The notes under the pieces are model-generated. The model was not told where the DNA came from. It was given only the letters and a program-made list of their open reading frames with translations, and did no database searches. Of a stretch of 7,001 nucleotides of DNA, positions 1 through 5,893 are shown one piece after another. Made by a program: the position numbers and the translations under genes. Origin of the DNA: an uncultured Eggerthellaceae bacterium. GTDB taxonomy: Bacteria; Actinomycetota; Coriobacteriia; Coriobacteriales; Eggerthellaceae. The stretch spans positions 1 to 7,001 of the forward strand of contig CAMOLA010000077.1 in assembly GCA_946618265.1 (NCBI GenBank). The letters run 5' to 3'. Within the stretch, counting starts at the first letter, position 1; every line of letters starts with the position of its first letter.

Positions 1-2221
1 CGGAGTGCACGATGTTGATGCGCACCTCGGACTGGTCCATCTTCTCGAATGCGTCACGCAATGCCTCGATGGAGCCTTGTACGTCCGCCTTGACGATGAG
101 GTTGAGATCGGTCTGCTTGCCTTCCTCGATCCTGTTGAACAGGTCGTCGAGGGTCATGTGCGACTTGGTCTCCTGGGCGGCCAGACGCTCGCGCAACGCC
201 CGTTCCTCGGCGAGCTTGCGCGCATCGCGCTCGTCCTCGAACACGCGGAACTCGTCGCCCGCAACGGGGACGCTGGAAAGGCCCAGCACCTCGGCGGGAT
301 CGGCCGGGAAGGCTTCCTTGATATGCTCGCCCCTCGGGTCGATGAGGGCGCGCACGCGGCCATACGACGTTCCCGCCACGACGCAATCTCCCGGATGAAG
401 CGTGCCGCGCTGGACGAGCACGGTCGCGACGGGACCGCGGCCCTTGTCGAGGTTGGCCTCGATGACGAAGCCGGATGCGAGCGCATCGGGATTGGCCTTG
501 AGCTCGAGGACGTCAGCTTGGAGGATGATCGTTTCGAGCAGGTCGTCGATGTGCAGCTTCTGCTTCGCGGAAACCTCCACGAACATGTTGGAGCCGCCCC
601 ACTCCTCGGGAATGACCCCGTACTCGGTGAGTTCCTGCCGGACGCGATCCGGGTTGGCGCCGGGTTTGTCGATCTTGTTTACTGCGACGACGATGGGCAC
701 GTCAGCAGCCTTCGCGTGGTTGATCGCCTCGACCGTCTGCGGCATAACGCCGTCGTCGGCGGCAACGACCAATACGATGACGTCGGTGACCTGCGCGCCA
801 CGCGCACGCATCGCGGTGAACGCCTCATGGCCGGGCGTGTCGATGAACGTGATCTGCTTCCCGTCGATTTCGACCACCGAAGCGCCGATATGCTGCGTAA
901 TGCCGCCCGCCTCGCTAGCCACGACGCCAGTATGGCGGATAGCGTCGAGCAGCGACGTCTTGCCGTGGTCGACATGGCCCATGACGGTGACCACGGGAGG
1001 ACGCGGCTTGAGGTCGTCGTCGGTATCGTGGTACACGACTGCGTATTCTTCCTCGGGAGACACGACGCGCACCTTGCGTCCCATGTCGTCGGCCACGAGC
1101 TCGATGAGGTCGTCGCTCATCGATTGCGTGAGCGTGAGAACCTGCCCGAGCATGAACAGGCGCTTGATGATGTCGTTGGGCTGTACCTTGAGCAGCTCGG
1201 CGAGCTTCGCCACCGACGCTCCCTGCGGAACCTCGATGACGGACTCATCGAGGACGAGCGTCGGGTCGAGGCCCTTCTCGATAGCTTCGAGCTCCGCGCG
1301 CTCGCGAGCCTCGGCTTGGCGCTTTTCCTTGCGCTTCTTGCGGCGGCCTTCGCCTTCGTGAGACGATGCCGCGGCCACAGCAGCGCGCGCATCGGCCAGG
1401 ACCTTGTCGCGCTGGAGCTTCTCGACCTGAACGGCCATCTTCGCGTACCGGTCCTCGCCTGCCTGCTCCACTTCGAGCTCGGGCACGATCTGCTCGGACC
1501 TGTGGTGCTTCTTCTTCTCCTTGCCGCCCTCTTCGCGCGCGGCCTGCTTCTGCTGCTCGATGCGCTTCTTCTCGGCTTCGATCTGGTCGAGCAACGATCC
1601 GAAGCTCGACGCCTTAGTCGTGCTCGCGACGGGAGCCTGCTTCTTTGCATGCTGCTCCGGCGCAGACGAGGTAGTACCGCCCTTCTTCGACGTGCGCTTC
1701 CTGAGAGCTTCCTCGACCGCCTGTTTCTTGGCGACCTCTTTGGCTATGGCCGCGGCCCGTGCACGGGCGCGCGCTTCTGCAGCCTCGCGCTCGACGCGTT
1801 CGCGCTCGCTCTCGATCTGGTCCTGCAGCCCCGCGAACGGGTTTTCCTCCACCTGCACGCGATGCGGCTTCTCGCTATCGACTTGCTCCTCGGCCTCCTT
1901 GGCAGCCGTACGCTTCGCGCGCTCCTCTTCGCGGCGGGCACGTTCCTGCTCGACCGCTTCGCGACGCGCGCGCTCTTCCTCGGCCTCGCGCTCCAGGGCC
2001 TCCTGCTCGTCCTTCGTCATGACCCGCGGCGCGCTCTCGCCGTCCTCGGCAGGAGCGGGAACCGCCTCGCCGAGCGCTTTGCGAGCCTTGTCGACATAAG
2101 GTTCGGCCAGCACGCTCGCATGGCTCTTTGCGGGAATCTTCAATTCGCGGAGTTTCTCGAGCATTTCCTTGCTGGAAAGCCCGTACTCCTTCGCAAGCTG
2201 GTTTACGCGCATGCTTGGCAT
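1..2221 (-). CDS. infB: Translation initiation factor IF-2, 3' end missing
   Basis: IF-2 is the GTPase that brings fMet-tRNA to the 30S subunit and promotes 50S joining. 740 codons are visible, open throughout. Residues 1-52 form an IF2_N helical domain ([17 protein letters not shown]). About 75-310 is a charged, Ala/Glu/Arg/Lys-rich linker, probably helical or coiled coil. A second IF2_N-like domain lies at about 325-385. The GTPase domain has G1 GHVDHGKT (415-422), G2 GGITQHIG (439-446), G3 DTPGHE (461-466), G4 NKID (515-518) and G5 SAK (551-553). Domain II follows, and the window cuts just after [10 protein letters not shown], the start of domain III. The rest of domain III and the fMet-tRNA-binding C-terminal domain lie outside. 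The ATG at 2221 is preceded by AAGGAG with 5-nt spacing, which makes it better than the in-frame ATG at 2212. It is the last visible gene of the rimP operon. The linker carries an internal repeat (see findings). Confidence 0.98.
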   Translation of the reverse strand, partial: MPSMRVNQLAKEYGLSSKEMLEKLRELKIPAKSHASVLAEPYVDKARKALGEAVPAPAEDGESAPRVMTKDEQEALEREAEEERARREAVEQERARREEERAKRTAAKEAEEQVDSEKPHRVQVEENPFAGLQDQIESERERVEREAAEARARARAAAIAKEVAKKQAVEEALRKRTSKKGGTTSSAPEQHAKKQAPVASTTKASSFGSLLDQIEAEKKRIEQQKQAAREEGGKEKKKHHRSEQIVPELEVEQAGEDRYAKMAVQVEKLQRDKVLADARAAVAAASSHEGEGRRKKRKEKRQAEARERAELEAIEKGLDPTLVLDESVIEVPQGASVAKLAELLKVQPNDIIKRLFMLGQVLTLTQSMSDDLIELVADDMGRKVRVVSPEEEYAVVYHDTDDDLKPRPPVVTVMGHVDHGKTSLLDAIRHTGVVASEAGGITQHIGASVVEIDGKQITFIDTPGHEAFTAMRARGAQVTDVIVLVVAADDGVMPQTVEAINHAKAADVPIVVAVNKIDKPGANPDRVRQELTEYGVIPEEWGGSNMFVEVSAKQKLHIDDLLETIILQADVLELKANPDALASGFVIEANLDKGRGPVATVLVQRGTLHPGDCVVAGTSYGRVRALIDPRGEHIKEAFPADPAEVLGLSSVPVAGDEFRVFEDERDARKLAEERALRERLAAQETKSHMTLDDLFNRIEEGKQTDLNLIVKADVQGSIEALRDAFEKMDQSEVRINIVHS

Positions 2222-2230
2222 ATTCTCTCC

Positions 2231-2518
2231 TTAACGTATTCCCTCATCATCGTTCGCCTCGCCGATCTCCGAGACGATCTTGTCTATATCCTCTTGCCCG
2301 ACCGTCGCCCGCAATGCGCGTTGCAGCTTTCGGGACTCAAACGCTTCTTTTAGGCACGCGACCGAGCATACATAAGCCCCCCTGCCTGGCCGGCGCCCCG
2401 TCTCGTCGAACGAAACGGTCATGTCGGGGTTGCGAACGATTCGAAGCAGGTCGTACTTGCCCTGCTGCTTCGAGCATCCCACGCAGGTCCTCACCCGCTT
2501 GTTGCCAGCTTCGGCCAC
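2231..2518 (-). CDS. rnpM: RNase P modulator RnpM (YlxR family)
   Basis: This is a 95-residue basic protein of the YlxR/RnpM family, described in Gram-positives as an RNA-binding modulator of RNase P. The family signature is clear: RTCVGC near the N-terminus (Cys12 and Cys15), then GRRPGRGAYVC (41-51) and a further Cys55. These four cysteines sit where the family often has them. Length is normal for the family. The start is a GTG at 2518. AGGAG lies 9 nt upstream and is part of the nusA stop region (AGGAGTAA), so translation is probably coupled to nusA. Only 6 nt separate the two genes. Its own TAA stop merges with the infB ribosome binding site. In Bacillus-type operons an L7Ae-like gene (ylxQ) usually sits between this gene and infB; it is absent here. 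Confidence 0.95.
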   Translation of the reverse strand: MAEAGNKRVRTCVGCSKQQGKYDLLRIVRNPDMTVSFDETGRRPGRGAYVCSVACLKEAFESRKLQRALRATVGQEDIDKIVSEIGEANDDEGIR

Positions 2519-2524
2519 GAACCG

Positions 2525-3727
2525 TTACTCCTGTTCTGCGTGAATGCCGCAGTAACGGCTGTTAGGACGGGCATGATTGCGGCACTTCGCGCCGTCCTCG
2601 CTCACGAACGCGCAGAACTCCGATTCTTCTTCCTCTTCGAGATCGATGAGGCTCTCCTCGTCGACGAGCGATTCGCCGTAGAACGAAGCGCTCTTGATGT
2701 CGATGTGCCAACCGGTCAACCGCGCTGCCAGCCTCGCGTTCTGACCTTCCTTGCCGATTGCCAGCGAGAGCTGGTCGTCGGACACCACGACAGTCGCGTA
2801 GTGGTTCTCCTCGTCAATGGTCACGGAATTGACCTTGGCAGGAGAAAGCGCGTTGCCGACGTAGACGGCGGGATTGTCGCTCCATTGGATGACGTCGACC
2901 CGCTCGTTACGCAGCTCCTCGACGACCATCCTGACGCGGCTTCCCTTCGGGCCGACGCATGCGCCGACCGGGTCGAGATTCGATTCGCGCGACGACACGG
3001 CCACCTTCGACCTGACGCCAGGTTCGCGGGCGATCGACTTGACCTCGACGAGTCCGTCGTAGATTTCGGGAACTTCGATCTCGAACAGCCTACGGATGAG
3101 GTCGGGATGGGTGCGCGATACGACGATAGGCGGGCGCTGCTGGTCGCCACGCGCGCGCATCGTGTCGTTGGTTGGGTCGCGCACATCGATGATCAGCACC
3201 TTGATTCGCTGATTGTGACGATAATGCTCGTTGTAAGGGCGCTCGTTGCGCTCGTTGGGATAGCGCTTCTGATCGTAGTGCGGCAGCTCGGCTTCGACGC
3301 CATCGCGGATCTTAATGATCGTGAAATCGGGCGTGCCCTGCAACACCGTACCCGTGACGAGGTCTCCGACGCGGCCGGAAAACTCCTCGTAAATCGACTG
3401 ACGGCCGGCATCGCGCACGATAGCGGCGATGACGCTCTTGGCGTTCTGCGCGGCGATGCGGCTCACATCGCCCGGCGTCACGTCGCGCTCCTCGAACTCG
3501 GAGTATTCACCGGTTTCCTCATCGGGTTCGCCGACGGGCACGAGCTCGTAAACGTAGATCTTGCCCGTCGTTCGATCGATCGTCACGCGAGCATCCCATT
3601 CTAGGTCTAGAATGCGCTGGTAACTGCTTGCGAGCGATTCCTCGAGCCTTTCGATGAGGTAGAACTCGTCGATCTTGCGCTCGTGCGCAAGCTCCTGGAG
3701 CGCTTCTATCAGCTTAGACGTTGCCAC
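2525..3727 (-). CDS. nusA: Transcription termination/antitermination factor NusA
   Basis: NusA binds RNA polymerase and nascent RNA, and controls pausing, intrinsic termination and antitermination. The protein has 400 residues. The N-terminal polymerase-binding domain covers about 1-115, S1 about 119-200, KH1 about 228-290 with GPKG at 259-262, and KH2 about 300-347 with GKEG at 325-328. Strongly conserved blocks include SRTHPDLIRRLFEIEVPEIY and DDQLSLAIGKEGQNARLAAR. The S1 domain has slightly long loops at about 150-172 and 184-200 compared with my recollection of B. subtilis NusA. After KH2 there is no E. coli-type acidic-repeat pair. Instead an acidic linker (about 352-370) leads to Cys372, Cys382, Cys393 and His396, a possible metal-binding tail. 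The GTG start at 3727 has GAAAGGA with 6-nt spacing from AAGGA. It lies 19 nt after rimP. Confidence 0.98.
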   Translation of the reverse strand: MATSKLIEALQELAHERKIDEFYLIERLEESLASSYQRILDLEWDARVTIDRTTGKIYVYELVPVGEPDEETGEYSEFEERDVTPGDVSRIAAQNAKSVIAAIVRDAGRQSIYEEFSGRVGDLVTGTVLQGTPDFTIIKIRDGVEAELPHYDQKRYPNERNERPYNEHYRHNQRIKVLIIDVRDPTNDTMRARGDQQRPPIVVSRTHPDLIRRLFEIEVPEIYDGLVEVKSIAREPGVRSKVAVSSRESNLDPVGACVGPKGSRVRMVVEELRNERVDVIQWSDNPAVYVGNALSPAKVNSVTIDEENHYATVVVSDDQLSLAIGKEGQNARLAARLTGWHIDIKSASFYGESLVDEESLIDLEEEEESEFCAFVSEDGAKCRNHARPNSRYCGIHAEQE

Positions 3728-3746
3728 GTTACATCCTTTCTCAACT

Positions 3747-4217
3747 TCACGACCTGAAATCGAACGTGCCCTTGACGTTGGCGCGCTTTATCGCGTCGTA
3801 CGGCACATCGTATAGAGTTCCTTCTATTTCGACCTGGACGTCATCGTCCCTCATGCCCTTCAGCATGCCCGAGAACGACGAACGGCCCTCGACGGGCGAC
3901 GTCGTCTTGATCACCACGTTTTCGCCAGCGAAACGGATGAAATGCTCGGGCGTCCTCAACGGCCGGTCGATGCCCGGCGATGAGACCTCGAGCATGTACG
4001 CCCCGGGGAACGGGTCGATATCGTCCATGATCTCGTTGATCCACGCCTGGGCCGAAGACAGCTCGTCGAAGCTCACGCCGTGCTCAGTGTCGATGTACAC
4101 CCTGATGGTCGGGGACTTCTTGGCTCCGACTATCTCGAGAGACACGATTTCGATGCCCTCTTCATGAGCGCGCGGCTCGAGCGCGGCGAGCAGGCTCTGT
4201 TCCTTCTTGGTGAGCAA
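3747..4217 (-). CDS. rimP: Ribosome maturation factor RimP
   Basis: RimP is needed for late maturation of the 30S ribosomal subunit. The protein is 156 residues from the chosen start, close to the usual length of about 150. It shows the family core: EEGIEIVSLEIVG (19-31), the conserved LEVSSPGIDRPL (76-87) and the C-terminal SH3-like part ending near PYDAIKRANVKG. I chose TTG at 4217 because GAAAGGA precedes it with the same spacing as at nusA, and because homologues start at this point (KKEQSLLAALEP). The frame stays open upstream. An ATG at 4250 and a GTG at 4337 are possible in-frame starts, but neither has a ribosome binding site and both would run through the leader hairpin. It is the first gene of the nusA-infB operon, as in many bacteria. 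Family assignment is firm; the start is likely but not proved. Confidence 0.94.
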   Translation of the reverse strand: MLTKKEQSLLAALEPRAHEEGIEIVSLEIVGAKKSPTIRVYIDTEHGVSFDELSSAQAWINEIMDDIDPFPGAYMLEVSSPGIDRPLRTPEHFIRFAGENVVIKTTSPVEGRSSFSGMLKGMRDDDVQVEIEGTLYDVPYDAIKRANVKGTFDFRS

Positions 4218-4223
4218 ATGCCA

Positions 4224-4230
4224 TCCTTTC
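4224..4230 (-). promoter_or_regulatory. rimP ribosome binding site (GAAAGGA)
   Basis: On the minus strand GAAAGGA stands 6 nt before TTG at 4217. The nusA gene (GAAAGGA then TGTAAC-GTG) and the chorismate mutase gene (GAAAGGA then ACGACG-ATG) have the same arrangement. That is the main reason for choosing the TTG start for rimP. Confidence 0.75.
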
Positions 4231-4252
4231 TTCGGCCATTGTCCCCTCATAC

Positions 4253-4280
4253 AAAAAGAAAGCGGGACATGCCCACTTTC
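4253..4280 (-). terminator. Terminator-like attenuator in the rimP-nusA leader
   Basis: Read on the minus strand, 4280-4258 folds into a 9-bp stem. GAAAGTGGG pairs with CCCGCTTTC, with one G-U pair, around the 5-nt loop CATGT. TTTTT (4257-4253) and a G follow. On the plus strand no T run follows, so the signal points only toward rimP. It ends about 35 nt before the rimP start codon, which leaves little room for a promoter downstream. It therefore most likely sits in the transcribed leader and acts as an attenuator. A competing 5-bp pairing is possible: CTTTC (4288-4292) with GAAAG (4276-4280), which is the 5' arm of the stem. After readthrough, TGTCCC (4264-4269) could pair with GGGACA (4240-4245) next to the ribosome binding site. 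No ligand-binding RNA class was recognised. Confidence 0.7.
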
Positions 4281-4358
4281 CTCGTACGAAAGGTATGGCG
4301 TAACGAAATCACTTCGATACGCATGTAAATATAGCACAGAATTATGCCGTTGAGCAGC

Positions 4359-4385
4359 ATTCTAAAGTTTCACATATTTTGACAA
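4359..4385 (-). promoter_or_regulatory. Possible promoter for the rimP operon
   Basis: On the minus strand TTGTCA (4385-4380) and TAGAAT (4364-4359) resemble -35 and -10 boxes, but the 15-nt spacer is short. TAGAAT is also the -10 proposed for guaA. Alternative -10 boxes downstream are CATAAT (4346-4341) and TATATT (4333-4328), neither with a good -35. Any of these puts the hairpin at 4253-4280 inside the transcript. The exact start site cannot be decided from sequence. Confidence 0.3.
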
Positions 4386-4386
4386 G

Positions 4387-4414
4387 GGCTCCTTCGTCAC
4401 GCGCCGAAGGAGCC
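4387..4414 (-). terminator. Hairpin terminator after the DAHP synthase gene
   Basis: A perfect 10-bp inverted repeat (ggctccttcg / cgaaggagcc) with an 8-nt loop begins 18 nt after the stop codon of the DAHP synthase gene. On the minus strand it is followed by CTTGTCAAAATATG, so the U tract is poor. It is probably the end of the chorismate mutase-DAHP synthase transcript, but it may be leaky or need NusA. It could also simply stabilise the RNA 3' end. Its tail overlaps the proposed -35 box of the rimP operon. Confidence 0.65.
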
Positions 4415-4432
4415 GCATCTCATGCAGTCATG

Positions 4433-5233
4433 CTAGACGATCTTCTTGCCGAGCACGGCGGCGATTTCGCGCAGCTCGCCGATCAGGTCCCCGAACTGCT
4501 TGGGGGTCAGCTGCTGGGCGCCATCGGAAAGCGCCGTTTGCGGATCGGGATGCACCTCTATCATGAGGGAGTCCGCACCCGCGGCAACAGCCGCCTTCGC
4601 CAGCGAGGGAACCAAGTCGCGCTGGCCAGCCGGATGCGATACGTCTATGCATATCGGAAACAGTGACTGCTTGTGAATCACGGGAACGGCTGATATGTCG
4701 AGCGTGAAGCGCGTGGCCGTCTCGAAGGTGCGCAGTCCCCTTTCACACAGCACGACGTTGTCGTTCCCGTGCTGAGTTATGTACTCGGTCGCCGCGAGCC
4801 ATTCGGCTATGGTCCCGGCAAAGCCGCGCTTGAACAGAACCATCGTCCCGGTCTTGGACGTCGCGATGCCGATATCCTTCAGCAGGCTGAAGTTCTGGAA
4901 GTTGCGCGCTCCGACCTGGATGCCGTCGCAATACCGCTGCACGAGGCTGATATGCTCGGAGTCCATGACCTCCGAAAGCGTCTTGAGGCCGTACTTCTCG
5001 CCACCGGCGTTCATGATCTTGAGCGCTTCCTCGCCGAGGCCTTGGAACGAATGCGGATTCGTGCGGGGCTTGAACGCGCCGCCGCGGACCCAGCCCAAAC
5101 CGAGCGAGGCGACCGTTTCGGCGACTTCGAAGAATTGCTCTTCTGACTCCACCGAGCACGGCCCGGCATATATCGTTATCTCGTCGGTGCGAGTGCCGAG
5201 GTCGGGAAGCTTCGGGTACTTTTTGTCGCTCAT
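4433..5233 (-). CDS. aroF: DAHP synthase (3-deoxy-7-phosphoheptulonate synthase), short type I-beta
   Basis: This enzyme condenses phosphoenolpyruvate and erythrose 4-phosphate into DAHP, the first step of the shikimate pathway. The 266-residue protein is nearly all catalytic barrel. It contains AGPCSVES (23-30), RGGAFKPRTNPHSFQG (50-65), a KRG (135-137), CERGLRTFE (163-171), DVSH (197-200), IEVHPDP (225-231) and LSDGAQ (235-240). The expected metal ligands Cys26, His200, Glu226 and Asp237 are present. It lacks both the ferredoxin-like N-terminal regulatory domain of Thermotoga-type enzymes and the fused chorismate mutase of Bacillus AroA. In size it is like the minimal archaeal enzyme. The ATG at 5233 follows GGAGG (5248-5244) with 10-nt spacing. 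It overlaps the chorismate mutase stop by ATGA, so the two are translationally coupled. The symbol aroF is conventional; aroG or aroA are used elsewhere. Confidence 0.96.
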   Translation of the reverse strand: MSDKKYPKLPDLGTRTDEITIYAGPCSVESEEQFFEVAETVASLGLGWVRGGAFKPRTNPHSFQGLGEEALKIMNAGGEKYGLKTLSEVMDSEHISLVQRYCDGIQVGARNFQNFSLLKDIGIATSKTGTMVLFKRGFAGTIAEWLAATEYITQHGNDNVVLCERGLRTFETATRFTLDISAVPVIHKQSLFPICIDVSHPAGQRDLVPSLAKAAVAAGADSLMIEVHPDPQTALSDGAQQLTPKQFGDLIGELREIAAVLGKKIV

Positions 5234-5508
5234 AGAGAGGGCGCCTCCTTCATCACCTTGAGAATGGCGGTGTAGATCTCGCGCAGATGCTCGCTGTAGA
5301 GCGGACCGGCGTTGAACTTTCCGACCTTCTGGAGAATCTCCTCTTCGCGGCGAGGGTCGTACAAGCCCATCTTCGCGCCTGGCTTCAAGTCGCGAATCTG
5401 AAGCGAATGCAGGGCTCGTTCGTTGAGCAGGGTGACGATCTGCTGGTCGATTTCGTCGATCTGGGCCCGATGCTCTTCGATCTTCGCAATGTTTGCGTTT
5501 TCGGTCAT
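5230..5508 (-). CDS. aroQ: Chorismate mutase, AroQ class
   Basis: It converts chorismate to prephenate on the way to phenylalanine and tyrosine. The 92-residue all-helical protein matches the AroQ fold: AQIDEIDQQIVTLLNERA at 15-32, then YDPRREEEIL at 50-59. Aligned with E. coli chorismate mutase, the active-site residues Arg14, Arg31, Lys42, Asp51, Arg54 and Glu55 keep the expected spacing (E. coli Arg11, Arg28, Lys39, Asp48, Arg51, Glu52). The C-terminal helix is short. By eye, Pro90 falls where E. coli has Gln88 and Met86 where it has Ser84. The ATG at 5508 has GAAAGGA with 6-nt spacing from AAGGA. The stop overlaps the DAHP synthase start, which suggests a complex or regulatory partnership. 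It could have low activity alone. Confidence 0.93.
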   Translation of the reverse strand: MTENANIAKIEEHRAQIDEIDQQIVTLLNERALHSLQIRDLKPGAKMGLYDPRREEEILQKVGKFNAGPLYSEHLREIYTAILKVMKEAPSL

Positions 5509-5520
5509 CGTCGTTCCTTT

Positions 5521-5552
5521 CGTAACCCGTATGCGATAACGAGGCTGTTACG
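5521..5552 (-). repeat. Inverted repeat in the aroQ leader
   Basis: On the minus strand CGTAAC (5552-5547) can pair with GTTACG (5526-5521), which directly adjoins the aroQ ribosome binding site (GTTACGAAAGGA). A competing 4-bp hairpin uses part of the same first arm: TAAC (5550-5547) with GTTA (5540-5537). This could modulate access to the ribosome binding site. The stems are short, so chance is possible. Confidence 0.3.
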
Positions 5553-5574
5553 TATCTCGTGTTCGCACATGATA
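5553..5574. promoter_or_regulatory. Imperfect 22-bp dyad upstream of aroQ, possible operator
   Basis: TATC-N2-GTG-TTCG-CAC-N2-GATA is symmetric at seven of nine flanking pairs around a TTCG centre. It lies about 55 bp upstream of the chorismate mutase start and covers the TATCAT that could be its -10. It could bind a dimeric repressor. As RNA it would be a weak hairpin with a UUCG loop. Confidence 0.3.
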
Positions 5575-5743
5575 GACCCGTGCTTCGGTGTAGGCCTCCG
5601 TATGCACGAAATCGCCAACCTATTCGACCTGCGTTACAGCTTTGTTTCGGAATCGCGCTGCCTACGACCCTCTTCATGAGCCCATCTCGCGATCTCACCC
5701 GACTCGCGCTGTTCGCTGCTCCTGCGGCATTCGTTGCAATCGA

Positions 5744-5793
5744 GAAACGCTCCTCGCCTTCACGCGTTTCGTGAATTTACCCACTCGAAACGC
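5744..5793. repeat. Three alternating GAAACGC motifs upstream of the guaA promoter
   Basis: GAAACGC occurs at 5744-5750 and 5787-5793, and as its complement GCGTTTC at 5764-5770. The last two belong to a perfect 9-bp inverted repeat, CGCGTTTCG (5763-5771) and CGAAACGCG (5786-5794), with a 14-nt centre. Starts are 20 and 23 bp apart, about two helical turns. The cluster ends about 30 bp before the guaA -10, a position suited to an activator or regulator. No T run follows on either strand, so it is not a terminator. Confidence 0.45.
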
Positions 5794-5819
5794 GCGCACG
5801 GCATAGAGAAAAACTCGAG

Positions 5820-5828
5820 TGCTAGAAT
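5820..5828 (+). promoter_or_regulatory. guaA: guaA promoter, extended -10 (TGCTAGAAT)
   Basis: TGC precedes TAGAAT (5823-5828), which fits an extended -10 element. No good TTGACA lies 16-18 nt upstream, and extended -10 promoters can do without one. Transcription would start near 5835, giving a leader of about 70 nt before the guaA ATG. Confidence 0.5.
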
Positions 5829-5844
5829 CCTCAAAGGCAACATG

Positions 5845-5856
5845 CAGTCGCGACTG
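5845..5856. promoter_or_regulatory. 12-bp perfect palindrome in the guaA leader
   Basis: CAGTCGCGACTG is fully self-complementary and sits roughly 10-20 nt after the predicted guaA start of transcription, where a repressor would block elongation or initiation. It does not match a purine-repressor site that I know. Confidence 0.35.
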
Positions 5857-5893
5857 GTTCTTTGCAATGGATGATTGTGGCTGCTGCGATTAT

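Noticed and set aside
5..2353. A 782-codon open frame on the plus strand opposite infB
   Set aside because: It is in exact codon register with infB and stays open because infB avoids TTA, CTA and TCA codons in this GC-rich genome. The translation is leucine- and arginine-rich with no recognisable domain, whereas the minus strand encodes a textbook IF-2.
2540..3604. A 354-codon plus-strand open frame opposite nusA
   Set aside because: Same antisense effect; it also overlaps fully with a conserved NusA on the other strand and shows no family features.
5234..5698. Upstream in-frame extension of the DAHP synthase as a fused longer protein
   Set aside because: The extension runs through the intergenic region and overlaps the chorismate mutase in another frame. 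The ATG at 5233 has a strong ribosome binding site and matches the family start. A local W-R-F-R-A-Y stretch looked like an attenuation peptide, but no stop codon ends it before aroQ.
5575..5743. Possible tRNA or structured RNA in the divergent intergenic region (a GGTCGAAT string on the minus strand recalls a T-loop)
   Set aside because: No acceptor stem, anticodon arm or full T-arm can be built around it, and no other known RNA core motif is present.
5763..5794. The 9-bp inverted repeat as a transcription terminator
   Set aside because: No T run follows on either strand and the loop is 14 nt; it fits a protein-binding site better.
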